In this document: piece after piece, positions 44,657-52,330 of the stretch | Position numbering within the stretch: the first letter of the stretch is position 1 | How the letters are laid out: each line of letters starts with the position of its first letter | Assembly (NCBI RefSeq): GCF_039655865.1 | Contig: NZ_JBBYXL010000002.1 | Span: forward strand, 310,001-374,000 | From: Prosthecobacter sp. SYSU 5D2 | GTDB taxonomy: Bacteria > Verrucomicrobiota > Verrucomicrobiia > Verrucomicrobiales > Verrucomicrobiaceae | Direction: 5' to 3' | Length of the DNA stretch: 64,000 nt | The notes under the pieces: model-generated | Databases searched by the model: none | Told to the model about the DNA's origin: nothing | What the model saw: the letters and a program-made list of their open reading frames with translations, nothing else | Position numbers and translations under genes: made by a program

Positions 44657-46018
44657 TTACGCCTTCTCCTCAACCGCCTGCTTCGCCCATTCGCGCCGGT
44701 AGTGGTCTAACCGCTCCTTGATGCGACCTTCGAGGCCGTTGGTGGTGGGATCGTAATACTGCTTCCCACCCTCCAGGCAGCGCTGGGGGACGAAGCCGCC
44801 TTCGTAGTCGTGAGGATAGAGATAACCTTCGCCGTGGCCGAACTGCTTGGCACCTTTGTAATGGGCATCGCGCAGGTGCTTCGGCACCGGGAGGGTGCGG
44901 CCGTTTTTCACATCGTCCAGGGCGGCATTGATGGCCATGTAGGCGCGGTTGCTCTTCGGCGCGGTGGCCACATAGATCACGGCATGGCCCAGGATGATAC
45001 GGGCCTCCGGCATGCCGATGGCCTCGACGGCCTGCTGGGCGGCTACGGCCACGCGCAGGGCGTTGCTGTCCGCCATGCCCACGTCCTCACTGGCGGCAAT
45101 GACGATGCGGCGGGCCACAAAGCGGATGTCCTCGCCCGCATGCAGCATCTTGGCCAGCCAGTAAATAGCGGCATCGGGATCGGAGGCGCGCATGCTTTTG
45201 ATGAAGGCGCTGGCGGTATCATAATGCGCGTCGCCATCGCCATCATAGACCACGGTTTTCTGCTGCATGGATTCCTCCGCCTCGTGCAGGTCAATCATGA
45301 CCTGTCCGTCCGCATCCGGCGTGGAGGAGAGCACGGCCAGCTCCAGGGCATTCAGGCATTTGCGCGCATCGCCATCGGCGATGGTGGCCAGGTGCAGGCT
45401 GGCTTCGGGCGTGAGGGTGGCCTTCCATTTTCCCAAACCGCGCTCCTCATCTGTGAGGGCGCGCTGCATGAGATGCTGCAAATCTTCAATGCCCAGCGGC
45501 TCCAAAGTGAAGACCTGTGAGCGGCTGACCAGCGGGCTATTGACGTAAAAGAACGGGTTGTGCGTCGTTGCACCGATGAACCGCAGCGTGCCGCGTTCCA
45601 GATGGGGGAGGAGGACGTCCTGCTGGGCTTTGTTAAACCGGTGGATCTCATCCACAAACAGCACGGTGCCCTGGCCGGTGAGCTTCTTCAGCTTCAGCGC
45701 CGCATCGGCCTCTTTGCGGATGTCCGCCACGCTGCTTTCCACACCGCTGAGGGTGACAAAGCGGGCCTTCGTCTCCTGGCTGATGATGTGCGCCAGGGTG
45801 GTCTTGCCCACACCGGGCGGCCCATAGAGGATGAGTGAGGAAAAACGGTCCGCCTGCACCGCGCGGCGCAGCAGCTTGCCCTCGCCCAGGATGTGGCCCT
45901 GGCCGGTGTACTCCGCCAGTCTGCGCGGGCGCATGCGGGAGGCCAGGGGCGCGTCCGGCTGGGCATCCACGACCGTGCCAGGAGATTCGGAGGTGGCTTG
46001 GAAGAGGTCTTCGCTCAT
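44657..46018 (-). CDS. rarA: Replication-associated recombination protein A (RarA/MgsA-type AAA+ ATPase)
   Basis: The 453-residue protein has clamp-loader-type AAA+ motifs: Walker A GPPGVGKTT, Walker B VLFVDEIHRF and sensor-1 IGATTHNPFFYVN. The C-terminal MgsA tetramerisation region includes ARRIVIAASEDVGMAD and YKGAKQFGHGEGYLYPHDYEGG, which is diagnostic. It acts at stalled replication forks. The start ATG at 46016-46018 faces the ABC-transporter gene across a 105-base divergent region. Confidence 0.95.
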   Translation of the reverse strand: MSEDLFQATSESPGTVVDAQPDAPLASRMRPRRLAEYTGQGHILGEGKLLRRAVQADRFSSLILYGPPGVGKTTLAHIISQETKARFVTLSGVESSVADIRKEADAALKLKKLTGQGTVLFVDEIHRFNKAQQDVLLPHLERGTLRFIGATTHNPFFYVNSPLVSRSQVFTLEPLGIEDLQHLMQRALTDEERGLGKWKATLTPEASLHLATIADGDARKCLNALELAVLSSTPDADGQVMIDLHEAEESMQQKTVVYDGDGDAHYDTASAFIKSMRASDPDAAIYWLAKMLHAGEDIRFVARRIVIAASEDVGMADSNALRVAVAAQQAVEAIGMPEARIILGHAVIYVATAPKSNRAYMAINAALDDVKNGRTLPVPKHLRDAHYKGAKQFGHGEGYLYPHDYEGGFVPQRCLEGGKQYYDPTTNGLEGRIKERLDHYRREWAKQAVEEKA

Positions 46019-46032
46019 GAAAAAGTTTGCGG

Positions 46033-46119
46033 TGGTTGGCAGTTGTTTGCCGTCGTTGGCAATGGTTTCTTTAAAGCCGGTGCCAGCGACTGCAATTCAT
46101 AGACAACAACTGCCAGCCA
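46033..46119. promoter_or_regulatory. Inverted repeat in the rarA / ABC-transporter divergent region
   Basis: TGGTTGGCAGTTGTT (46033-46047) is the inverse complement of AACAACTGCCAGCCA (46105-46119) with one mismatch. A smaller TTGCC/GGCAA dyad lies inside. It ends 4 bases before the transporter GTG start, so it could be an operator or form an mRNA hairpin that hides the start. Confidence 0.4.
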
Positions 46120-46123
46120 TTCA

Positions 46124-47200
46124 GTGAACGATTTTCTCTCCATCGAAAAAGTCTCCAGGCACTTCGGCCCGCTGAAGGCCGTGGACGGCGTGACCCTGCA
46201 AATTGGCCAGGGAGAAATTTTTTCTCTGCTGGGACCCAGCGGCTGCGGCAAGACCACCCTGCTCAAGATGCTGGCGGGATTTGAAAAACCGGACTCGGGC
46301 CGGCTGGTGCTGAACGGCCAGGACGTCACCGCGCTGCCGCCGGAGCGCAGGCCGTTGAACACCGTGTTTCAAAACTACGCCCTGTTTCCGCATCTGAGTG
46401 TCTGGGAAAACATCGCTTTTGGCCTACGCATCGCGGGGAAGAAAAAAGCCGAGATCCAGGCCGCCGTGGATCGCATGCTGGGCATGATCCAGCTCGGCGA
46501 GCACGCCCGCAAGCGGCCCGCGCAGCTCAGCGGCGGCCAGCGTCAGCGCGTCGCCATCGCCCGGGCACTGGTCAATGAACCCAAGGTCCTGCTGCTGGAC
46601 GAGCCGCTGGCCGCCCTGGATCTCAAATTGCGCCAGCACATGCTCGCCGAGCTGCAGGCCATCCATGCCCAGGTCGGCACCACCTTCATCTACGTCACCC
46701 ACGACCAGGGCGAGGCCCTGAGCCTCAGCCACCGCATCGCTGTCATGGAATCCGGTCGTGTGGTCCAGGTGGATGCGCCCCGTGCCCTCTACGAGGCTCC
46801 CGCCACCAGCTTTGTGGCCGGCTTCATCGGCGATGCCAATTTCCTGGACGCTATCGTGGAGGAAACGCAAGTCGGCGGCTTTGTGCAGGTGAAGACGGAA
46901 GGCCTGGGCAGCGTGCAAGTCGTGGCCCGCGAAGGTCTAACAACTGGCCAGCCCGTGCGCATCATGATCCGCCCGGAAAAGCTGTATCTCCTGCCGGAAG
47001 CGCTCGCGCCTGACGGGCCGAAAAACGTCGCCCAGGTGCGCATCCAGTCCGTGACTTACTTTGGACCCCACACGCGTCTAAGAGTCACGTACGGCGCGCA
47101 CACAATGCAGGTCCAGCAATCTGGCCGCGAGGGACATTGGACCACGGGTGAAGAAGCGTGGATGAGTTTTGCGCCGGAGGCGGCGCGAGTGGTGGATTGA
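46124..47200 (+). CDS. ABC transporter ATP-binding protein, spermidine/putrescine (PotA) type
   Basis: The protein has 358 residues from a GTG start. Walker A is GPSGCGKTT, the signature is LSGGQRQRVAIARAL, Walker B is VLLLDEPLAALD and the H-loop is YVTHDQGEA. A C-terminal TOBE-like regulatory domain (about 245-358; VMIRPEKLYLLP-like) marks the PotA/CysA/MalK class. A permease of the polyamine class lies 750 bases downstream, but a hairpin terminator and two small genes separate them. No substrate-binding protein or second permease is in the window. Confidence 0.88.
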   Translation: MNDFLSIEKVSRHFGPLKAVDGVTLQIGQGEIFSLLGPSGCGKTTLLKMLAGFEKPDSGRLVLNGQDVTALPPERRPLNTVFQNYALFPHLSVWENIAFGLRIAGKKKAEIQAAVDRMLGMIQLGEHARKRPAQLSGGQRQRVAIARALVNEPKVLLLDEPLAALDLKLRQHMLAELQAIHAQVGTTFIYVTHDQGEALSLSHRIAVMESGRVVQVDAPRALYEAPATSFVAGFIGDANFLDAIVEETQVGGFVQVKTEGLGSVQVVAREGLTTGQPVRIMIRPEKLYLLPEALAPDGPKNVAQVRIQSVTYFGPHTRLRVTYGAHTMQVQQSGREGHWTTGEEAWMSFAPEAARVVD

Positions 47201-47219
47201 TGAAGGGCGGTGCCAAAGC

Positions 47220-47244
47220 AGGCACTTGGCAAGTGCTTTTCCTT
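47220..47244 (+). terminator. Probable terminator after the ABC ATPase gene
   Basis: An 8-bp stem (47220-47227 with 47231-47238, one G-T pair) with the loop GGC, followed by TTCCTT. It is weaker than the ftsH terminator. Confidence 0.5.
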
Positions 47245-47328
47245 GGGGGCTTGGTGGGATGCAGGCAGCCACGGCTAAAAGGATTGTCTTCCTCTTGCCT
47301 ACCTGCACCTGCGAATTAGAATGTCCGC

Positions 47329-47619
47329 ATGAATCCACCTCCAGAAGCTGAGTCTCCTGAAGAGATTCTCGCCGAGGTGATCCGGCGCGATGAGGAGATG
47401 CAAAACGGGCTCGTGAAGCCGCTTACACTGGATGAGTTTTGGGCAACGGTGACAAAGGTCGGGAAGATCCAAGAGGCCACAGGCAGAGAGCTTGCCGCCA
47501 AATGGTCCCAAATGCCGCATCTCACGGTGGAAGAGGCCGAGGCTTTTGAAGCAGACATTCTAGAAAGCCGACGAAACCTTCCCACCTCCAACTCTAACCC
47601 CTGGACCGACGATGATTGA
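47329..47619 (+). CDS. Small acidic protein, first member of an overlapping gene pair
   Basis: The 96-residue soluble protein is rich in Glu (SPEEILAEVIRRDEEM, PHLTVEEAEAFEADIL) with no recognised family. Its stop overlaps the ATG of the next gene by 8 bases (ATGATTGA), as in toxin-antitoxin or other stoichiometric pairs. It sits between two subunits of an ABC transporter. Antitoxin function is speculation from layout and size only. Confidence 0.5.
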   Translation: MNPPPEAESPEEILAEVIRRDEEMQNGLVKPLTLDEFWATVTKVGKIQEATGRELAAKWSQMPHLTVEEAEAFEADILESRRNLPTSNSNPWTDDD

Positions 47620-47929
47620 AGATACCCTTTGGCATGAGGCTCGAAAGCGGATGTTCATCTATGTGGATGCTCTGCTCTGGCAGGAATTTGGCATCTAGGG
47701 GGACGAGCAGCGTCATTATGCAGACTGGATTCTGGACCGTATTTTCAAGACTGAATTTTATGGCGCTCTGGACGCCCCTGTCTGGGCCCTGAAGCGGCAG
47801 GATGATAACGGGAACCACTTTACTATCGAAAAACACATCCACCGATCCCGGGCTCAAGAAATCAAAAACTTATTGGAAGAACGCGGTCACAAACAGTTTT
47901 ACTGGATCGAGCCTTGTGCGGACAACTGA
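47612..47929 (+). pseudogene. Second member of the pair, interrupted by an in-frame TAG
   Basis: Starting from the ATG at 47612, the frame reads 28 codons (MIEDTLWHEARKRM...), meets TAG at 47696-47698, and then continues open for 76 sensible codons (GDEQRHYADWILDRIF ... KQFYWIEPCADN) to a TGA at 47927-47929. The amino-acid character is the same on both sides of the TAG, so this looks like a single 105-codon gene with a nonsense mutation. Function is unknown. Confidence 0.6.
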
Positions 47930-47950
47930 CTCTGCTGTGCTCTGTCCTCC

Positions 47951-48775
47951 ATGAAATCCCGCCGTGAACTTTTGCTGACGCTGCCTTCGCTGGGCTGGCT
48001 GGGGGCGTTTTTTGCGCTGCCATGTGTCCTGATTCTGGCATTGGCTTTCCGCGAGAGCGATCTGCGCGGCGGAGTCGGGGAGGGATGGACTTTGGAAACT
48101 GTGAGGCTGCTGGCGGAGGGAGGTTACCTGCCGGTGGTGTGGAGCACGCTGTGGATGAGCGCGGTGACGACGGTTCTTTGCCTGGCGCTGGCGCTGCCGG
48201 TTGCATGGGCCTTGGCGAGGATGAGCACAGCGTGGCGGCGGGCGGTGCTGCTGCTGGTGGTGGTGCCGTTTTTGACGAATTTCATCATCCGCATCTTTGC
48301 CTGGAAGTCGCTGCTGCATCCGGAAGGTCTCGTCAAACAAGGCCTCGTCTGGCTGGGCCTGGCGACGGACGAAACCATGCTCCTGAACAACGCGGGCGCG
48401 GTGATTTTGGTCATGGTCTATACTCAGCTCCCCTTCGCCATCCTGCCGATGTATGCGGCGGCGGAGAAGTTCGACTTCACCCTGGTGGATGCGGCGCGGG
48501 ACCTGGGCGCGACGACGTGGCAGGCGTTTCGGAAGGTCTTCATGCCTGGGATCCGGCAGGGATTGAAGGCGGCGGTGGTGATCGTTTTTGTCTGCTCGCT
48601 CGGGCAGTATGTGATCCCGAAATTTGTCGGCGGCACGGGTAATGAGATGATTGGCAACAAGATCGAGCAGCGCGCCTTCAGTGATCGCAACCTGCCGCTG
48701 GCCAGTGCGCTGTCCGGGGCGCTTTTACTGGCGGTGCTGCTGCCGACGCTGCTGTTGGGGCGCAAGAGAGAGTGA
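47951..48775 (+). CDS. ABC transporter permease, PotB-like
   Basis: The 274-residue protein has six membrane helices and the inner-membrane permease EAA motif (VDAARDLGATTWQAFRKVFMPGI), which couples to the ATPase. It resembles the first permease of spermidine/putrescine importers. A PotC-like second permease and a PotD-like binding protein do not follow; tRNA-Phe lies next on the other strand. The system is therefore incomplete here unless its remaining parts are encoded elsewhere. Confidence 0.85.
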   Translation: MKSRRELLLTLPSLGWLGAFFALPCVLILALAFRESDLRGGVGEGWTLETVRLLAEGGYLPVVWSTLWMSAVTTVLCLALALPVAWALARMSTAWRRAVLLLVVVPFLTNFIIRIFAWKSLLHPEGLVKQGLVWLGLATDETMLLNNAGAVILVMVYTQLPFAILPMYAAAEKFDFTLVDAARDLGATTWQAFRKVFMPGIRQGLKAAVVIVFVCSLGQYVIPKFVGGTGNEMIGNKIEQRAFSDRNLPLASALSGALLLAVLLPTLLLGRKRE

Positions 48776-48842
48776 AATCTTTTGGCCAAAATGCTGCCAA
48801 TAAATGGCCAGTGCCACCCGCTATTTCTTTCGAGAGAAAAAG

Positions 48843-48918
48843 TGGTGGCTCAGGACGGAATCGAACCGCCGACACGGGGATTTTCAATCCCCTGCTCTAC
48901 CGACTGAGCTACTGAGCC
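48843..48918 (-). tRNA. tRNA-Phe (GAA)
   Basis: Read on the minus strand, the acceptor stem GGCTCAG/CTGAGCC, D stem GCTC/GAGC, anticodon stem GGGGA/TCCCC with loop TTGAAAA (anticodon GAA), and T arm GGCGG-TTCGATT-CCGTC all pair. The 3' CCA is encoded (complement of 48843-48845). Confidence 0.97.
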
Positions 48919-49252
48919 ATTCCCGCTATGTTTGGCGGGCCGCGACATTGGCAAAGGCTGGGGGTGCGTGCAACGGGTTTTTGCGTTTGAGGGAATTTTT
49001 TGACGCTTTTGCCACCGGAAGGGGTCTGAACAGGGGAATTTGGTTAAGGTGGCCTAAAGTGAAGAAGTGATCTGGGTTTGTGAATAACTGGCAGGATCGG
49101 TCAAAAGCGAGAGGCGGGGATTTGCGATTCTGCAAATTTTCGCAAATAAACGAACTCTCTGCTTTAATTTTTTGTGCTGGAGAATAGTTTCAATAGATAA
49201 TACTGGATAGCAGAAAAAAATCGAACTGGTGAACCTTGTGGGAAGCTCTGAA
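48919..49252. other. Intergenic region between tRNA-Phe and the ATPase gene
   Basis: No gene is evident. The proximal part should hold the tRNA promoter on the minus strand; the distal part (49140-49220) is AT-rich and probably holds the promoter of the plus-strand gene. Confidence 0.4.
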
Positions 49253-51883
49253 ATGTCCATCAATCCAACCGCTGCCGAAACAGGATCTGTTTGGGGCGGT
49301 GGAAATCCGTTTTCGGCAGATGTGTGCGCGGGGCCGCTGGCGGTGACCCCGGGTGCCTCGGTGGAGGGGCTGAATGAGGAGGTGCTGGACCAGCTCCTGG
49401 AGGCGGTGGAGATGCGGGCAGGTGCTCCACTGATGCTGCTGACGGCTCCGCGGGCTGGCTATGGAAAGACGCATCTGCTGGGCCGGGTGGTGGCGGCGGC
49501 GGGTGGTGCGGTGGTGATGGTGCCGCTGGCCTTCCGCACAGGAGATGCGCTGAATTTGACGACGGTGACGCGGCGCGGACTGGAGGCGCTGGGCACGGCG
49601 GCGGGGGAGACGGAGGGCTGGTCCCGGCTGCGGGAGGGGTGTGCAGGACTGGTGGCGCACCTGCTGCATGAGCTGATCAAGGAAGGGCTGGTGCCGAGTG
49701 CCAATCCGGAGCAGGCGCTGCGGGTGCTTTCTGGCCCGGTGGGGGATGTTTTTAATGCGGACGGGGCGGCGCATATGATCGGTGACTGGCTGCGCAAGCA
49801 TGCAGGAGGGCTGAGGCCGATCCTGGCGCGGCGGGTGTCCCGGCAGGTGCCGGTGCGGACGGAGGTGGCGGATGCGTGGCTGGAGGCGATGCTGGGCCAG
49901 GCCTTTGAAGGCGGGGCGGAGGGGCTGGCGCCTATGCAGGACCTGGCGGCGGCGGACCGGGAAACGGGAACGCCGGTGTGGCTGCGGATGCTGGGGATGT
50001 GGCGGCCGGTGGTGCTGCTGGTGGACCACCTGGACGGCTATTACCGGAATCCGGACGCGGGAGTGACGATCGCCTCTCTGCTCATGGACCTGGTGGATAC
50101 GCAGGAGCTGCATGTGCTGCTGAGCCTGAACCAGGATGTGTGGCAGGCGACCTTTGGGCATCATCTGCCGAGCGCGCTGGAGGACCGGCTGACGGCCAGC
50201 CAGGTGCTGCTGAGAGGGCTGCGGGAGGCGGATGCGGCGGCGCTGCTGCGGCTGCGGCTGGAGCGGGCGAAGGTGGCTGCGGAGGACGTGCGGGAGTTTG
50301 AGGCGTTTGTGGATGTTAAGCAGTACTTCCTGGGACGGCCCATCGGGTCCGTCGCGGCGCGGGTGTTTCTGCGGCACTGTGCGCGGCAGTGGGAGATTTT
50401 TCAAAATTCGGTGCCGCTGGGCGGGGGCAAGGCGATGCCTGAGAAGAAGGGCGCCGAGGGGGGCGTGGCGGCTGCGAAATCTGACTTTTCTTTTCCGGTG
50501 CTGCCGACGCAGCCTGCAGAGGGTATTCCGCTGATGACGGAGACGCTGCCTTTGGAAGCGGGAGAGGAGGGGGATGAGCCGCCATCGCTTTTTGACGCGC
50601 CGACCTGTGCGCAATTGCAGCAGATGGCGGAGACGCTGAAGGAGCCACGGGCGGCCCTGCCACAGAATGAGGCACCTGAGCTGTTGCCGGTGACGGTGAA
50701 TACGGAGGTGCCGGAACCTGAGTCCGAGGCGGGAGGCTTTTTGGCGGAAGCACGGGCGGAGATCGGGCCTGAAGGGGAGCCGAAGGATGAAGGGCTGGCT
50801 GACAAACCGGAGGCAGAACTGCCTGCCGGGCTGCCGCCGCCTGCTGCGAGGACGCCTGAACTGCCGCCACGTCCACCGAGCTTTGAGACATCGCTGGAGG
50901 ATACGGGGAGTGAACCTGAAGCGTCGGGACTGCCGCCGGATGTGCCGATGCCGCTGCATGATCAACAGAAGTCTGAGCCGGATGAGGCCCCGGTGCCACC
51001 GCCGCCTGGGTCTGCCAGTGACTGGCGTGTGACGGGTGGCAATGGTGCGGCTGCGGCAGCAGGGACCGGGACAGGGTCGGTTACGCCTTCGGCGGATGCT
51101 TTTGTGAAACTGCGGGAAATGCTGCACCACCTGCGGCAGCCGGGGGCGCGCAGCCCGATGATGGATGAGATGGCGGACATGCCGCCGGAGCGGATGAACC
51201 TGCCTGCGCAGCCGGTGACAGCTGCGGTACCCATTGGTGCTGCTGCGGCGGCGGGTGCTGGTACGAAGCCTGTGCCGACGCCGGTGGCCCCGGCCCGTCC
51301 GGGAGATGCGCTGCTGGGCCGTTTTGAGGCGCTGCGCCTGCAAATTAATGCAGAGGCGGAATCACAGCCGCTGGATTATGGGAAGCTGGCTGATCTGATC
51401 CGGCTGGCGGGGCGGCGTTTTCCGCTGGTGAGATTCAGCGAGCATGAACTGCCGGGCCTGACGGGGCGGCAGACCATGGTGTGGTCCATCCAGGGGGTGG
51501 AGCTGCTTTTTGGTCTGGCGCCTTTTTCGGACTCGGCCTACTGGAGCGTGCTGGCGGGTTTTGCCGCCGGGCGCATCACGGACCTGGCAGTGGAGGCGGA
51601 GCAGAATGACGCGCGGCCCTCGAAGCTGAAGTTGGTGACCTTTAAGTCAGACCGTGAGCATGGAGCCTGGCAGGCGCTGTATGCGGGGGAGACGATCCCG
51701 ACGCCGCTGAAGCCGAACCTGGATGCGGTGCATCTGGACGGACGGAGCGTGGCGGCGCTGTATGCGATGCAACGGATCATCAAGGATGCGGAATCCGGCG
51801 CTGTCCAGGCGGAGCCGACGCAGGTGATGACGGTGCTGGCGCGGGAACTGGATTTCTTTTGGAAGCGGATCACGAAGGCTTAG
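49253..51883 (+). CDS. Large P-loop ATPase with acidic/proline-rich linker and unique C-terminal domain
   Basis: The product is 876 residues from the ATG at 49253, chosen because GGAAG lies 7 bases upstream; an in-frame GTG at 49229 is possible. Residues about 20-395 form an AAA+/STAND-like ATPase: Walker A APRAGYGKTH (about 66-75), Walker B VVLLVDHLDG (about 252), sensor-1-like LLSLNQDVW, and SALEDRL followed by an AAALLRLRLERA helix. Residues about 396-683 are a low-complexity linker rich in Pro, Glu, Ala and Gly. The last 190 residues form a compact domain (RFEALRLQINAEAES ... ELDFFWKRITKA) that I do not recognise. There is no signal peptide or membrane helix. It stands alone. A scaffold or signalling ATPase is plausible; function is unknown. 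Confidence 0.75.
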   Translation: MSINPTAAETGSVWGGGNPFSADVCAGPLAVTPGASVEGLNEEVLDQLLEAVEMRAGAPLMLLTAPRAGYGKTHLLGRVVAAAGGAVVMVPLAFRTGDALNLTTVTRRGLEALGTAAGETEGWSRLREGCAGLVAHLLHELIKEGLVPSANPEQALRVLSGPVGDVFNADGAAHMIGDWLRKHAGGLRPILARRVSRQVPVRTEVADAWLEAMLGQAFEGGAEGLAPMQDLAAADRETGTPVWLRMLGMWRPVVLLVDHLDGYYRNPDAGVTIASLLMDLVDTQELHVLLSLNQDVWQATFGHHLPSALEDRLTASQVLLRGLREADAAALLRLRLERAKVAAEDVREFEAFVDVKQYFLGRPIGSVAARVFLRHCARQWEIFQNSVPLGGGKAMPEKKGAEGGVAAAKSDFSFPVLPTQPAEGIPLMTETLPLEAGEEGDEPPSLFDAPTCAQLQQMAETLKEPRAALPQNEAPELLPVTVNTEVPEPESEAGGFLAEARAEIGPEGEPKDEGLADKPEAELPAGLPPPAARTPELPPRPPSFETSLEDTGSEPEASGLPPDVPMPLHDQQKSEPDEAPVPPPPGSASDWRVTGGNGAAAAAGTGTGSVTPSADAFVKLREMLHHLRQPGARSPMMDEMADMPPERMNLPAQPVTAAVPIGAAAAAGAGTKPVPTPVAPARPGDALLGRFEALRLQINAEAESQPLDYGKLADLIRLAGRRFPLVRFSEHELPGLTGRQTMVWSIQGVELLFGLAPFSDSAYWSVLAGFAAGRITDLAVEAEQNDARPSKLKLVTFKSDREHGAWQALYAGETIPTPLKPNLDAVHLDGRSVAALYAMQRIIKDAESGAVQAEPTQVMTVLARELDFFWKRITKA

Positions 51884-52330
51884 AGTGGAGGGCGGAGGAA
51901 GGAATGGGATTGTGGGACGGCTGGGGCGGCGGGGGGAAGTGCTCAGTGCATTGTAGTTCTGGCTTCTTGTGGTCTGCATCCTATCCTTGCAGCGAGATTT
52001 TTATTGTGTCTATTCAAGCTTTATACTTAGTATTAAAGTGGGTGAAAGTGAGTAAAATTTAAGCTGGTCCGATGATAACCCTAGGTTCAGACCATGAAAG
52101 CTTTCTCAAACGACAGGTGGTTAGGCAAATTGCCCGAATTCAAAGATTGTCAGACCTAACGGCTTAGTGAAACATACGCGGATCAGCAGAAAGCGGAGGC
52201 CGGGGTGCTTTTTTTTGAGGCTCCCCTCATCTAAGGCTCCATCCGGAATTCTCTCAGCTTCATCCTGCTGCCGCCTTCATCGTGTGTGGTGCCGGGTTTT
52301 ACCTCATCATCCGTCCCCTTTTAAATCCTT
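51884..52330. other. 447-base intergenic region before the second giant gene
   Basis: No gene is seen. An AT-rich tract at 51995-52065 (TTTATACTTAGTATTAAAG and nearby) could contain a promoter. GTGCTTTTTTTT at 52205-52215 is T-rich, but no clear hairpin precedes it. Confidence 0.4.

Noticed and set aside
48780..48791. TTTTGGCCAAAA palindrome after the permease gene
   Set aside because: It has no loop, and the 12-base palindrome may be chance; no role could be supported.
49190..51343. 717-codon minus-strand frame
   Set aside because: The product is almost only Arg, Gln, His, Pro and Leu. It is the complement of the G-rich ATPase gene, whose plus-strand motifs are clear.
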